NCBI RefSeq assembly: GCF_019059575.1
Contig: NW_024882759.1
Span: 62,001 to 126,000 of the forward strand
Direction: 5' to 3'
Source: Amphibalanus amphitrite
Lineage: Eukaryota > Arthropoda > Thecostraca > Balanomorpha > Balanidae
DNA: 64,000 bases
Shown in pieces: positions 13,130 through 23,764 of the stretch (within the stretch, counting starts at the first letter, position 1; each line of letters opens with the position of its first letter). The notes under the pieces were generated by a model. It was not told where the DNA came from, did not search any database, and worked only from the letters and a program-made list of their open reading frames with translations. The position numbers and the translations under genes were made by a program.

Positions 13130-13523
13130 GGGCGGGCGGCGAGGACACTGTCCTCTGCGGACCTGCCCTCCCTCTCCGCCCCCGGCGGCCGTCCCGTCCG
13201 TACACCTGTACGACGGACGCCTCCCCCGCCGTCGGGCGACCGCCCCGCACCGTCTGTCCGCCACAAGATCAAGGTCCCAGGTTCAACGGACCCGCCGAGC
13301 GGCCAATGAGAGCGGCTGTCCGGCTGGCTCCCTCGCTCGCGCGGCGCGGTTCCCGTCTGCCGGTCGCTGCACCCCGCCCGCCGACCGCCGTCCGGCGCCG
13401 AGCCGAGCTCTGCCCGGCAGTCCGGCCGCGCCCGTCGCGACACGCGCCGCTTTCGGCGGATATCGCGCGTCGGCCGGTGTGCTGTGTGCGTGTGTGAGAG
13501 TGCGTGAGCCGAGGGGAGCCGCC
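13130..13523 (+). promoter_or_regulatory. CpG-rich region before E75 first exon B
   Basis: A very CpG-dense segment immediately 5' of the ATG at 13,524, with a CCAAT box at about 13,302. It probably contains the start site and 5' UTR of the isoform that uses exon B. No TATA box is visible in the last 150 bp. Confidence 0.4.
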
Positions 13524-13587
13524 ATGGAGGGCGCCAGTGTGAGCAGCAGCTCTACCGAAGACCCGTTCGTGGCACCGTTGCCGCTCG
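13524..13587 (+). CDS. E75: E75 alternative first coding exon B
   Basis: The ATG sits in an excellent start context (GCCGCCATGG). Twenty-one codons follow, beginning MEGASVSSSS and ending PLPL. The exon stops at CTCG|GTAGGT after 64 nt, phase 1, which completes an Asp codon with the two bases of the exon at 15,205. The serine-rich stretch is typical of disordered A/B regions, but the region is very short compared with insect E75A. It lies in a CpG island, 1.6 kb upstream of the first zinc-finger exon, so it is probably the main first exon. Confidence 0.78.
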
Positions 13588-15204
13588 GTAGGTCCTGCCG
13601 ACGACTGCAGCGCGTGGAGTTACTGGAATTGTGGAGCGGACCTTGAAATGCTGCGGCTGATCGGTTATTTTTTTAGTTAATCTCTTCATTTCGACTTTCG
13701 TTGTGGTTTACAAAATGGCAAGGATGTCTGGAAATCTTTTACGGCTTGAAGTTAACTGTTAAACATTTAAAAGGCTCCGCCGGGGTTTAAATGGACAAAT
13801 CCTTCGGTCTTGGCGAAGCATTATTACACCAGCTACATTACATCAGGCAAACATTGAGCGGATTAGCCGGCGTATCATCCCTGCTGTTGACCACTCTCCC
13901 CTGTCCGCCCGCCCCCTGGCCCTGTCCGCGCTCCCCGTAGTACACCCGCAGTCCGCCGCCCGGCCGCTGAGGGCACCGCCCGGTCCCGTCTCCAGATGAA
14001 TCCAGTTACGTCATCTGGGCTCTTCCGGGCCGCCTTGCGCCACTCCGCCCCATGTCGACATCTTCGTGTATCTTGTCCGTCTAGCCAGCGCCGCCCGCGC
14101 CCCCGCCCCGCCCGGGCGGCGAGTCTCGTGCTCTCCGCACCGGCCGGCGGCCCGTCGCGTGGCTCGGAAAAACACATGGAGCAGACGAAGCGCGAGGTTA
14201 GCGACCCGGCACTGCGGAAATAGTCTGCGCCAGCTGTCAGTGGTCGGTCTGAACTGGACGGCCGTCGGCCGGTCTGACAGGACTGTCAGCTGACAGCTGT
14301 CATCAGCGCGGCGGGAGACACGGTGATAAGCTGCTGAATGATGGATTAGTACCTATACACTTTTCAAAAGTGATTGATATGAGCAAGAAATGAAGTAGCA
14401 TTGTTTATCAGCAATCGATGTCAGCGAGCGATTCAGTCATAATATGAAGTCCCTGCAATGGCCTGTCATATTATACAAAAGCACGGACAGTTTTGTCATA
14501 TTTTCGAAGCATGTTACTAGCATTTAACCTTACCACAAGACCATTGCATCTCAGCTGACCAATAGTCACCACCACATCAAAATAATCGAATCACGTCACT
14601 CCTATCCTCTGTAGTGTCGTTCTATGGCCGGGTAATCCACTCCAGCCGAGCAGTACAGCTGTAATCCGTGTAAAAACAACCGGCGTAGCACAGTAGTGGC
14701 CGCCGGGACCGGTCTGAGTATTTGTCGTCCAACGCCGGGAGTCCTTTCGCTGACGCTCAGCTGAGGGCCGGACCAGTGTACGTATATTCATGAGGTCTGG
14801 CCTGACTCAGTCGAGCTGGTGTGACGTCAATGATAATTCCAGCGGGGCCCCAATATGAGAGACCAATATTCCTAAGTGAATGGCCACTCCTTTCAATCTG
14901 AGACATACGGCCTGTGCTGTGCTTTGTCCGTGAATGTGAACCTCCTCATGTTGTGATTTGTGATTTGAAATAGCGTCTTTCTACGTGTGCTGCCGTTCTG
15001 CTATCAGTCAGCTGTTACTGAATTCGACGTAACCGTGAAACCGTTGTTCTTGAGTCACGATTAGTGACTGATCGTGTCGGAACCAGAACTGTTTGTGTTC
15101 ATAGTCATACCGCGTATCTCGCACACACGCGGTAGCTTCCACAACAGTAGCGTCACGGCTCCTGTGACACGAACTAACCGTAATCGTGTCCCGATGTGTT
15201 TCAG

Positions 15205-15293
15205 ATTTTGACGGCACGGCCGTACTGTGCCAGGTGTGCGGGGACAAGGCGTCCGGATTCCACTATGGAGTCCACTCGTGCGAAGGATGCAAG
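15205..15293 (+). CDS. E75: E75 exon: first zinc finger of DNA-binding domain
   Basis: The acceptor is TGTTTCAG at 15,204; the exon is 89 nt and ends at AAG|GTGAGC in phase 0. It encodes [20 protein letters not shown] then GVHSCEGCK, which holds all four zinc-ligand cysteines of the first nuclear-receptor finger and the start of the P-box (CEGCKG, completed in the next exon). The P-box is the half-site AGGTCA-reading type of NR1 receptors. The residues before the first Cys (FDGT) are also typical of E75. This exon is skipped in any E75B-like transcript. Confidence 0.95.
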
Positions 15294-15428
15294 GTGAGCG
15301 AGACAAAAGACATCGTGGAAGCGTGGGGACTCAGCATGCCTTTGTGTGAACTGAGACCGAGAGGCACATGTGAAAGAGTGAAACCGCTTTCGAGTTAGTA
15401 AGACGAAACAGTTGCTAGCAGTAATCTC

Positions 15429-15767
15429 TGTTCAGTATTGTTCTGACAAATCTCTCAAATCTCATTCCTCATCGCTGCGAGGCCGTAACAACTCTTGGCC
15501 ATAACGCACAAATCTTCTCATCGGTCTTTGGCACACTTTATTTTGCCACATCAACCACAAACAACCATCCAGCCACGAGACCAAGGCAAGTAATGACAAA
15601 ATCATATGAATCAACGTTGAAACACGAAGTAATGCATATATGACGCGGCTGCGTCAAACAAAGTGAAAATTCGGCAAAGTTCCCGGATGTTGGACTAAAC
15701 CGCTGCATCTGCTAAACAGCTGCAAATTCTAGAGGAGATACAGTGGCACTAATTTAAATCCTCAACA
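15429..15767 (-). repeat. BEL/Pao LTR (3' LTR in element sense)
   Basis: 339 bp with TG...CA ends. Same length as 21185-21523, and I see no difference between the two. On the element strand it lies directly after the polypurine tract. Confidence 0.93.
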
Positions 15768-15780
15768 TCCTCCCCACCTT
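15768..15780 (-). other. BEL/Pao polypurine tract
   Basis: On the minus strand the bases just before the 3' LTR read AGGTGGGGAGGA, the purine run that would prime plus-strand DNA synthesis. It touches the LTR boundary exactly. Confidence 0.7.
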
Positions 15781-15915
15781 TGAACGTAGACATACTTCAA
15801 ACACAACTCAATCACAGGTTAGCAATTAACACACATGTTCTTCTGCAACGGCGGTTACCTTAACCTAGAGAGGCAGTGAGGTGAGTAGAGCTAACACTGC
15901 ACAGACCGTAGGTAC

Positions 15916-18900
15916 TTAAACACTAGAAGGGTCGGGTCCCAGCTCCAGGTCGTGGAGACGCTGGATCGCACGAGTCCGGAGGCCCCTGCTGGTGCGGATC
16001 TCTGCCGATCTGACCGACCCGTCTCGACCTGGATACAACTTGGTGACAACACCAGTCACCCACTTCATTCTCGGGGTGTTGTCCTCACGCACGAGAACCA
16101 CAGAACCGATCTGGAGCCTGCCGCGCGGGGAGAACTTCCTCACCGACGGCGGAAGGCTCCGAAGATACTCAGTTGTCCAAACGGACCAGAAACGGTTCAT
16201 CCGTCTCTCACACAGCCTGGCCCTCTCGGGCAACAGCTTTGCAGTCACAGCATCCGGATCTTCCAAGACTCGCGCCTGGACTCCCGCACCTCTGCCGATC
16301 AAGAAGTGACTCGGCGTTAGCGGGTTTTCATAATCTACTCCGTCGCCCACAAAGGTAAGTGGGCGGGAGTTGACGCACGCCTCAACATCAAAAAGAACCG
16401 TTTCCAGCTCGGTCCGCGTGAGAGCGCGCGCACCCAGCGACTTCCGAAGGCCGGACTTCACGGATCTGATCAACCGTTCCCACCAGCCTCCCCACCATGG
16501 GGAACGAGGCACAATCCGCTTCCAGCGCGGAGCCAGATGCCCGTAGCAGTTCTGAAGCAGCTCACTTACGCTCAGAAACGTCTTGGCGTTGTCGGAATAT
16601 ATGACGGACGGCATTCCTCTCCTAGCCGCAAACCTCCTAAACGCCAACATAAACTGCTCCTGCGACAAAGAATCAACCAACTCCACGTGAATGGCGCGGG
16701 TGACCGCGCACGTGAACAAAGTAATGTAAAACTTCTTGCCCGGAAAGTCTACACAAAAGACTGGTCCGGCGTGGTCCACTCCCGTCACAGAAAAGGGCGG
16801 CGCTCGAGTGACCCTGCTCTCAGGTAGCGGAGCCGCCGACTCGTTACAGCTGGGAGCGTCCTGGCGCCTACAACTCACACAGCTGCGCTTCACTCTCTTT
16901 GCTAAACAGCGCAAGCCCACTATCCAAAACGACGACCTGATGGCACTGATGAGCGTCGAGACACCAGCATGGCTCATCAGCCGGTGCTGCTCCCTCACCA
17001 ACAACTCTGCCACACGGCCCTTCGGAAGCAAAACAGGATGCTTAGCCTCATACGATAACTCTGACATCTGCAGCCGACCTCTCATCCGAAGGAGCCCGTC
17101 ATCACCCAAAACGGGCGTCAGCTGATGGATAGGCGAGGACTTGGGCACCGGCCTGTTTCCTCTCAGCGCCCTCAACTCATCCTGGAACGCGACCCGCTGC
17201 ACGTCCTTCAACAGGTCAGTCCGGGCGTCAATCAGTTCATCACCGGACAACTCAGTCTGCAGCTCGCGGACCCGTGAACGACAGTTCCGGATGAACCGGC
17301 GAACCCACGCCATCACGCGCACCACCTTACCGAAAGAACTGCAGCGTTCGGCGTCAACTAGTGGTGTCACGGGCTGGCTCGGAGCGATCAGCACTCCTGT
17401 CTCCTCCACTGGAGACTCATCCTCGGCCAGCTCCTCGCTGGTGACAAACAGTCCGCAATCCGCCGGCCGCTCTAGCGGCGACCGCAACCACACAGGTCCT
17501 CGAGTCCACAACTCCGAGGCGAGCAGATCCTCCGCGAACAGACCCCTGGACGCTGCATCCGAGGGGTTGTCCACGCCTCTGGTGTGGTGCCAGTCGGACG
17601 GGTTCGTCAGGCTCTGGATTTCAGCAACCCTATTTCTGACGAACGGCTTCCACTTCAAGGGCGAGCTCTGAACCCATGCCAAGGCGACGGTGGAATCCGT
17701 CCAACAAAAGACAGGCACATCATCAGACAACATCAGAGCCCTCCGCACATGGCCCACCAGGCGAGCTGCTATCAAGCAGCCCATCAACTCAAGCCGAGGG
17801 AGGGTCACCGGCTTCACAGGCGCAACACGAGCACGTGCCAGAACGAATGACACAGCAAAGTCACCACTGGGCTGCTCAAATCGCAGATACACCACACTGC
17901 CATAGCCCCTGGTGCTCGCGTCACCGAACACATGGATCTCCAGTCCCGTCATCTGGGACCAAGTCACTCCAGACACAGTGTAGCAGCGAGGGATTGTCAA
18001 CTGCTGCAGCTGCGGAACCCCAGTCAACCACCTCTGGATCACGCCAGCGAGCTCACTGGGAATGGGGTCATCCCAGTCCAAGCCAAGCAGCCACAGCTGC
18101 TGAAAGAGAATCCTGAGCACCATCACAAATGGTACGAGAAAGCCCACTGGGTCAAACACTCTCGCCAGGAGGCTCAGGACAACCCGCTTGGTGGGAACAA
18201 TGTCTGAGGGAAGACTGACACCGTCATATCTCAGTACATCATCGTCTGGGTCCCAACCAACACCCAGAACCTTCAGAGTCTCTTCACGGTCCTCCCGAGG
18301 CGAACTAGCACGGTCCAGCACCAGCGTGCTGTTGGAGTGGCACTTGCTCAGCACCATCCCTGCCTCGGACAGGATTTCTCTCCCCTCAAGAAACATCTCG
18401 CTGGCCTCCTGCTCCGTGTCAGCACCGGTCAACCAATCATCAACATACAAGTTGCTCTGTAGCTCAGTCACGACCTTGGACTGCGGATACTGACTGAGGT
18501 GGTGTCTGACAGTAGCATTCAAAAGAAATGGCGACGAGGTGACCCCAAACGGAACTCTACAAAAGCGCATCTGACGCACCCTGCCGTTGAGTTCCCACAA
18601 AAATCGGAGGAAGTCCCTGTCCTCCTCTCGCACAGAGATCTGAAGGAAGGCCTTACAGATGTCCCCAGTCACCGCATACCTGTGACGGCGAAACCGCAGC
18701 AAGACGTCAGTCAGGTTGGGGATCAGGGACGGTCCAGCCTCCAAACAATCGTTCAATGATACCCCGTTGGGGCCACACGCCGAGGCGTCGAACACAGGAC
18801 GGACCTTCGTAGACGCACTCCCAGGACGCACAACAGGCCTGTGGGGCATGTAGAACGCATCATCAGAACCTTCAGCCACAGGCACCTCCTCAATCACACC

Positions 18901-21162
18901 AGACTTCTCCCAATCCAGGAGAACAGAGTCATAACTCTCTTTGAGCTGAGTGTCACGTTCTAACTTACGCATCAGCCCAGACAATCTGGCTTCAGCAGAG
19001 TCACAGTTGTTCCTCAACTCAGGGAGATCCTTCTTCCATGGAAGTGCTACCTCATAGCGACCTTCCTTCTTACAAACAGATGCATTGAAATCCGTGAGAA
19101 TAGGATTCTGACTGTCATCATCATCATGCTGAACACCAATGATTTCCAGATCCCACAAGTCACGGAATGTTTGGTCTGGCAAATCGTTCAGCAACAGGAG
19201 CTGGCAAGACGTGGTCAGAGCAGCCACCTTACCGGTCACCGATCCCGAGACAATCCATCCGAAGACGGTCTCCTGAGCCACCAGTCCAGTCGGGGTGCGA
19301 ATCATCCCGTCTCTGACTAGCTGCCAATACTGGTCCAGTCCCACCAGCAGATCCACGGTCAGACGGTGGTCGGAGCCGAACCTCCCATCAGCAAGGTCTA
19401 CACCAGCAAAGCAGCGGAGAGCCTCCGAACAGACCTGGGGACGCTGTAGGGGGGCACAAATCACTGGCACCTCGATAGCTCGCAGGGAAAACAAACCAGG
19501 CCTAGCAGTGTTAGCTCCTGTCATCTCAGCCTTGTACACATTTCGGTCACATGTGGAGGACTTTCCTCCAAACACACAGTAAGTAGTACGTTCAGCGCCC
19601 ACCCACTCTGGGCCTACCTTCTCTACCAGAGCTTGGCTGACATAACTACGATCACTGCCAGTATCAAATACCACTGTAGCTTCTACCTCTCCTTTGCTAC
19701 CCTTCACAAGAACTCTAGCAGTGGGTAGCACACTGCACTGCCTAGGAGGCACACATGACAAAGAAGCACCAACTGACCCCCCAACCCCAGTGTGTTCTCC
19801 CTCTGCACCCTGAGCCTCATGACCATTGGAGTCACCTTTGTTAGCAGAGTCAATCACATGTTTATAGCAGCACAGAATGTGATGCTTGCACTTACAGTGA
19901 GCACACTTTTGAAGGCAGTACCTGGCTCTATGTCCACTACGGAGGCAAACAAAACAGAGTCCTGACTCACGCACTCGCTGCTGCCGAGCACTAACATCTA
20001 ACTTCAGAAAACTGCTGCACTTGGCTGCCTGATGGGCACCAGAGCAAAACCCACACCTGTCTGCCGGAGATGATGACTGAAGAGCAGCTCCAGAGGGCAC
20101 AGGAGCACCTCTTGGAGCGTCCCACCTTGCTGGAGCATGTCCTGGTCGACCATCTCGGGCTGCGCCAGAGGGAGCAGGTGCCCTCTGCGAAGATCTCTGA
20201 GACTGAGACGACCGCAAGTGGCGGCCATCACCACCACCTCCCGATCCGCCCTGGCGACGGAGCTCAGGAGCGCACAGTTCAGTTTGAGCACCAAGCACAG
20301 TCGACCTGTCCTTCCTCTCAATCTCTGCTTTGAGGCATGAGAGCAGATGTTGAAGATCACTTTCTTTGTCCGCACTGTTTCTCGCCCACTCCATTCGAAA
20401 CGAGTCTGGCAGACGGCTCAAGATGAGTGGAGTAAGAATGACTCCATATGTCTCACCTCCGATCCCCAGTCTCTCCAGGCTCCTCACGTGAAGTTGGAGG
20501 GCATCTTGGACCACCTTTAGATCATCACCGTCTTTCAGACCCAACTGCAAGAGCTGATTGACATGAGCAAAAATGATCTTTGACGGCTTGGCAAATCTTT
20601 CCTTCAGTAGCTTGCAGGCTGTTTCATAGTTCCCATGCACCACAGCCAGCCCTTCTATGACCTTCTTCGCATCTCCGTATAGGACAGAGCGCAAGTACAC
20701 AAACTTTGACACCTCTGGGAGATCTGAACTGTCCACTGCTGCCTGGAATTGGTCCCAGAAAGTAGACCACTCCAAAACGTCTCCCCCAAACTTGGGTAAC
20801 TCAATTTTTGGCAGGTTCACTGTTTTGATTCCACAAGAATCACTGTCACCATGGTCTTCCGCAGCCTGACCAAGGAGAGCTTTACGAGCACGCAATGCCA
20901 GTATCTTACATTGGTGCGCCCGCTCCCTCACTTCTGCTGCCTTACTGATGTCTTCATCGAGCTCAGCACTGTCGATTAACATCTCAATGTTTTCCTGCAG
21001 CGAGTCAACCTTCAACAGACGTGCTTCAAAGTCAGCATATGCACAGTCTAGCTCCACTAGATCACCTTCACCTTCGATGACCTGCTCAAGTTTTATAATT
21101 GCCCGCTTGAGCCAACCTCGGGCGGCAATTCTGGCGCGCACCAGTTCATCCAGGCCCGCCAT
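15916..21162 (-). CDS. BEL/Pao gag-pol polyprotein
   Basis: A single uninterrupted frame of 1,748 aa. Order of parts: N-terminal gag of the DUF1759 type (about 110-270, with LPKIELPKFGGD); zinc-knuckle cysteines near 375-420; aspartic protease with DTGS near 498; Pao-type reverse transcriptase with RPVFDAS and the catalytic YVDD near 905; RNase H; integrase zinc finger (H...H...C..C) near 1,390-1,430; integrase catalytic core with D (GVDHAGP), D (YSDNAK) and E (WWERL) between about 1,455 and 1,560; C-terminal DUF5641-like domain to about 1,740. No stop or frameshift is seen, so it could be active. The start lies just after the primer-binding site. Confidence 0.95.
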   Translation of the reverse strand: MAGLDELVRARIAARGWLKRAIIKLEQVIEGEGDLVELDCAYADFEARLLKVDSLQENIEMLIDSAELDEDISKAAEVRERAHQCKILALRARKALLGQAAEDHGDSDSCGIKTVNLPKIELPKFGGDVLEWSTFWDQFQAAVDSSDLPEVSKFVYLRSVLYGDAKKVIEGLAVVHGNYETACKLLKERFAKPSKIIFAHVNQLLQLGLKDGDDLKVVQDALQLHVRSLERLGIGGETYGVILTPLILSRLPDSFRMEWARNSADKESDLQHLLSCLKAEIERKDRSTVLGAQTELCAPELRRQGGSGGGGDGRHLRSSQSQRSSQRAPAPSGAARDGRPGHAPARWDAPRGAPVPSGAALQSSSPADRCGFCSGAHQAAKCSSFLKLDVSARQQRVRESGLCFVCLRSGHRARYCLQKCAHCKCKHHILCCYKHVIDSANKGDSNGHEAQGAEGEHTGVGGSVGASLSCVPPRQCSVLPTARVLVKGSKGEVEATVVFDTGSDRSYVSQALVEKVGPEWVGAERTTYCVFGGKSSTCDRNVYKAEMTGANTARPGLFSLRAIEVPVICAPLQRPQVCSEALRCFAGVDLADGRFGSDHRLTVDLLVGLDQYWQLVRDGMIRTPTGLVAQETVFGWIVSGSVTGKVAALTTSCQLLLLNDLPDQTFRDLWDLEIIGVQHDDDDSQNPILTDFNASVCKKEGRYEVALPWKKDLPELRNNCDSAEARLSGLMRKLERDTQLKESYDSVLLDWEKSGVIEEVPVAEGSDDAFYMPHRPVVRPGSASTKVRPVFDASACGPNGVSLNDCLEAGPSLIPNLTDVLLRFRRHRYAVTGDICKAFLQISVREEDRDFLRFLWELNGRVRQMRFCRVPFGVTSSPFLLNATVRHHLSQYPQSKVVTELQSNLYVDDWLTGADTEQEASEMFLEGREILSEAGMVLSKCHSNSTLVLDRASSPREDREETLKVLGVGWDPDDDVLRYDGVSLPSDIVPTKRVVLSLLARVFDPVGFLVPFVMVLRILFQQLWLLGLDWDDPIPSELAGVIQRWLTGVPQLQQLTIPRCYTVSGVTWSQMTGLEIHVFGDASTRGYGSVVYLRFEQPSGDFAVSFVLARARVAPVKPVTLPRLELMGCLIAARLVGHVRRALMLSDDVPVFCWTDSTVALAWVQSSPLKWKPFVRNRVAEIQSLTNPSDWHHTRGVDNPSDAASRGLFAEDLLASELWTRGPVWLRSPLERPADCGLFVTSEELAEDESPVEETGVLIAPSQPVTPLVDAERCSSFGKVVRVMAWVRRFIRNCRSRVRELQTELSGDELIDARTDLLKDVQRVAFQDELRALRGNRPVPKSSPIHQLTPVLGDDGLLRMRGRLQMSELSYEAKHPVLLPKGRVAELLVREQHRLMSHAGVSTLISAIRSSFWIVGLRCLAKRVKRSCVSCRRQDAPSCNESAAPLPESRVTRAPPFSVTGVDHAGPVFCVDFPGKKFYITLFTCAVTRAIHVELVDSLSQEQFMLAFRRFAARRGMPSVIYSDNAKTFLSVSELLQNCYGHLAPRWKRIVPRSPWWGGWWERLIRSVKSGLRKSLGARALTRTELETVLFDVEACVNSRPLTFVGDGVDYENPLTPSHFLIGRGAGVQARVLEDPDAVTAKLLPERARLCERRMNRFWSVWTTEYLRSLPPSVRKFSPRGRLQIGSVVLVREDNTPRMKWVTGVVTKLYPGRDGSVRSAEIRTSRGLRTRAIQRLHDLELGPDPSSV

Positions 21163-21163
21163 C

Positions 21164-21181
21164 CCTCGAGTTTCGGCACCA
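21164..21181 (-). other. BEL/Pao primer-binding site
   Basis: On the minus strand, three bases after the 5' LTR, the sequence is TGGTGCCGAAACTCGAGG. It begins with TGG, complementary to a tRNA 3' CCA, as expected for a retrotransposon primer site. The tRNA species was not determined. Confidence 0.75.
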
Positions 21182-21184
21182 AAT

Positions 21185-21523
21185 TGTTCAGTATTGTTCT
21201 GACAAATCTCTCAAATCTCATTCCTCATCGCTGCGAGGCCGTAACAACTCTTGGCCATAACGCACAAATCTTCTCATCGGTCTTTGGCACACTTTATTTT
21301 GCCACATCAACCACAAACAACCATCCAGCCACGAGACCAAGGCAAGTAATGACAAAATCATATGAATCAACGTTGAAACACGAAGTAATGCATATATGAC
21401 GCGGCTGCGTCAAACAAAGTGAAAATTCGGCAAAGTTCCCGGATGTTGGACTAAACCGCTGCATCTGCTAAACAGCTGCAAATTCTAGAGGAGATACAGT
21501 GGCACTAATTTAAATCCTCAACA
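21185..21523 (-). repeat. BEL/Pao LTR (5' LTR in element sense)
   Basis: 339 bp, TG...CA ends, matching 15429-15767. It would carry the element promoter, reading away from zinc-finger exon 2 and toward zinc-finger exon 1 on the minus strand. Confidence 0.93.
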
Positions 21524-21639
21524 ATCTCCAAACACTAGATTCCCGTTCAATGTTGGTGGCAGAGCTGCCTTTTCAACCTTGAAGTGCAACAAGTGCGGGG
21601 AAGGAAAATCCCCGCTGCCCTCAATTCAGCCCACCAACT

Positions 21640-22030
21640 ACACTTCCCCCTCCCCCTCCCTCTCTCGTGCGTGCGTCGGCGACCTCGGTTCAGCCCCCCC
21701 CCCCCCTCTCGGGCGGAGAGCGTCGCCTCGTAGTCGATCCATACCGCTCGGCCTCGAGAGTCGTCGTCGACGGTGCCGCGAGTATCCCTGAAACCATCGA
21801 CCGCCGATGCGGCCTTCGGCGGCGCTGGGCGGCGCGCCGCGCGCTCGAGCCGCCGCGGGGTCAGGCGGGTCGCGCACTGCCGATAGCCGCCGGCTATGGA
21901 CGGCGGCATCGACCTGGCGACCGAGGTCACTGGCGGCACAGACGTTCACCCGGCGGCCGACCAAGGCCATGGGAGGAGGGAGGGGTGGTGGAATCGTCTG
22001 TAAAAGACGGAGGAAAGAAGGAGGGGAAGG
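21640..22030 (+). promoter_or_regulatory. CpG-rich block in E75 intron
   Basis: A strongly CpG-rich stretch between the BEL/Pao element and zinc-finger exon 2. Its position would suit an internal promoter for an E75B-like transcript. There is no direct evidence of transcription. Confidence 0.25.
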
Positions 22031-22051
22031 CGGCAAGTCGAGCAGAATGAT

Positions 22052-22081
22052 ATGGAGGTTGGGGCTAGGCGACCAAAGCAG
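22052..22081 (+). CDS. E75: Possible E75B-like first exon (low support)
   Basis: An ATG just after the CpG block gives ten codons (MEVGARRPKQ) and ends at CAG|GTATTT in phase 0, which fits the phase-0 acceptor at 22,716. The product (558 aa) would lack the first zinc finger, like Drosophila E75B. The exon is only 30 nt, so a chance match is quite likely. Confidence 0.2.
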
Positions 22082-22715
22082 GTATTTGCCAGAGTTCGGG
22101 TGGGCCCGGTGGGGATAATTTCGAGGATAATTTCATGATGTTTGAACGGGTTAAATGCAAAAAAAAAATCCAGACCAGCTCGCAGTTCGACTTGCATTTT
22201 CGACTAGCTCGAGGCCCAATGCCGCTTCAGAGTTTCCAACCACTTCTTATAGCTTACACTTTGATTTCTCGATTTTGGCCTGTCATCCAAATCACATGGC
22301 TCACAACACAACCACTACGGCCGTTGCCACAAGGGCGGCCAAGCGTCACGATCCGCCGCCGCCGCCGCCGCTGGTGCCCGGCTGGAGGTGCTGCCATTGA
22401 CCTCCGCCGGTCAGGCACCTGGCGGCGGCGGCGGCGGCGGCGACTGGGAATGACCGACGGACGCTGACCGGAGGCGGCGCGCGCGCTCGCCCGTGACGCC
22501 TGAGAAAACATGGACCCGAGCGGCGGCCCGCGCCGGCGGCAGGGACAAAACTGTCCCACCACTGGAATTCCAATCACAAGCGATTTTGTTGTTTGCTGCG
22601 TATCCCTGTGAACAATCTGAATGAGCTGACCCAAAATCAGCTGCTATTTCCAGTCAGCTTTTTGCATAGCTGTCCCAGTTTCTGCACTAACCCGTTGACT
22701 TGTGATCTTTTGCAG

Positions 22716-22860
22716 GGCTTTTTCCGCCGTTCGATTCAGCAGAAGATTCAGTACAAGCCGTGTACCAAGAGCCAGAACTGCTCCGTGCTGAGGATCAACC
22801 GCAATCGCTGCCAATACTGCCGCCTCAAGAAGTGTCTCACTGTTGGAATGAGCCGCGATG
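22716..22860 (+). CDS. E75: E75 exon: second zinc finger of DNA-binding domain
   Basis: The acceptor is TTTTGCAG; the exon is 145 nt, phase 0 in and phase 1 out, with donor GATG|GTAAGT. It encodes GFFRRSIQQKIQYKPCTKSQ, then NCSVLRINRNRCQYCRLKKC, then LTVGMSRD. This holds the four cysteines of the second zinc finger and the dimer-box region, nearly identical to insect E75. It completes the P-box begun in the previous exon. The intron position inside the P-box (CK|GFF) is the usual one for this receptor group. Confidence 0.95.
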
Positions 22861-23764
22861 GTAAGTCACAACTCTGTCACCGTATTACCTACGGTACAAA
22901 CCTGTCTGTGGTGGATATCATCCTCATAATGCCGAGTTTCCGGGATCGTAACCCGCTACGCTGGTCACCTTATCATTGTCGTGAACAAGTCAAGGCTATG
23001 CTCCACACCGGCGCCATTGTCATACAGGCTTCCTCAGAAAAATGCTGGCACGATAAGGTGCCGGTGGCGTGGTGGCCGAGCGGTGCATGACGGTATTTTG
23101 GGAGCACGGATCGCGCCCGCCTCGGTCGGACCTCTTTGTCCAGTCGGGACGGCCCGCTGGATCGGGGGGAGTGGAGGGGGGGGGGGGCGTCCGGGTCATG
23201 GGGCGCGCGCCAGCCCCGCTCTGGGATGACGTCATGGCGCCGCTCTGCAGGGGCCAACGACCGCTGCAGTGGGGTCGATGACCCGGCGCCGCCCGGCGTC
23301 CCCTGCGAACGGCGGGCGGTACTCTCCGGATACCTTCCTCACTCCTCTCAACACCCACCGTACCATCACCCACCACCCACCACCTCTCACCGCCCTACCA
23401 CCCATAGCCCCACCTCCCACCTCCCACCGCCCGCCGCCCGCCACACGCGACAAGTGCTCCTCTGGTAACGGGACGTGCCATGACGGTGCTCCAGATGCGT
23501 CGGTCGGTACGCAGCGCGCGTGCCGCCGGGGAGGTCATGCACCCCACCTCTGAAACTGCGCGGCTGTGGCTGCAGGCGGGCTGAGTGTGGAGTTCGGGAC
23601 GGAGGAAATTTGCCGAGAACGATGATGTTCTGTGAATCGCAATAGACCCAAGAGATCATCTATCGGATCCTTGTTGAGCCTGAACGTTCTGGCGACTGTT
23701 GCATTGCGGGGACCTGGAGTAAATGAGGTCGTATAGGAACAGCAGCATGTTTGCAGGCCTTCAA

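Larger units (their letters stand above)
15424..21528 (-). mobile_element. BEL/Pao LTR retrotransposon, apparently intact
   Basis: A complete element of about 6.1 kb on the minus strand: two 339-bp LTRs (15429-15767 and 21185-21523) that look identical over their full length and begin TGTTCAG and end CAACA. It has a 5-bp target duplication ATCTC at 15424-15428 and 21524-21528, a primer-binding site, a polypurine tract and one long gag-pol frame. It sits 130 bp inside the E75 intron between the two zinc-finger exons, transcribed against E75. Identical LTRs and an open frame imply a very young insertion, possibly polymorphic in the population. Confidence 0.95.

Noticed and set aside
15952-20869. 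Many plus-strand frames across the BEL/Pao gag-pol
   Set aside because: Antisense shadows of the 1,748-codon frame.
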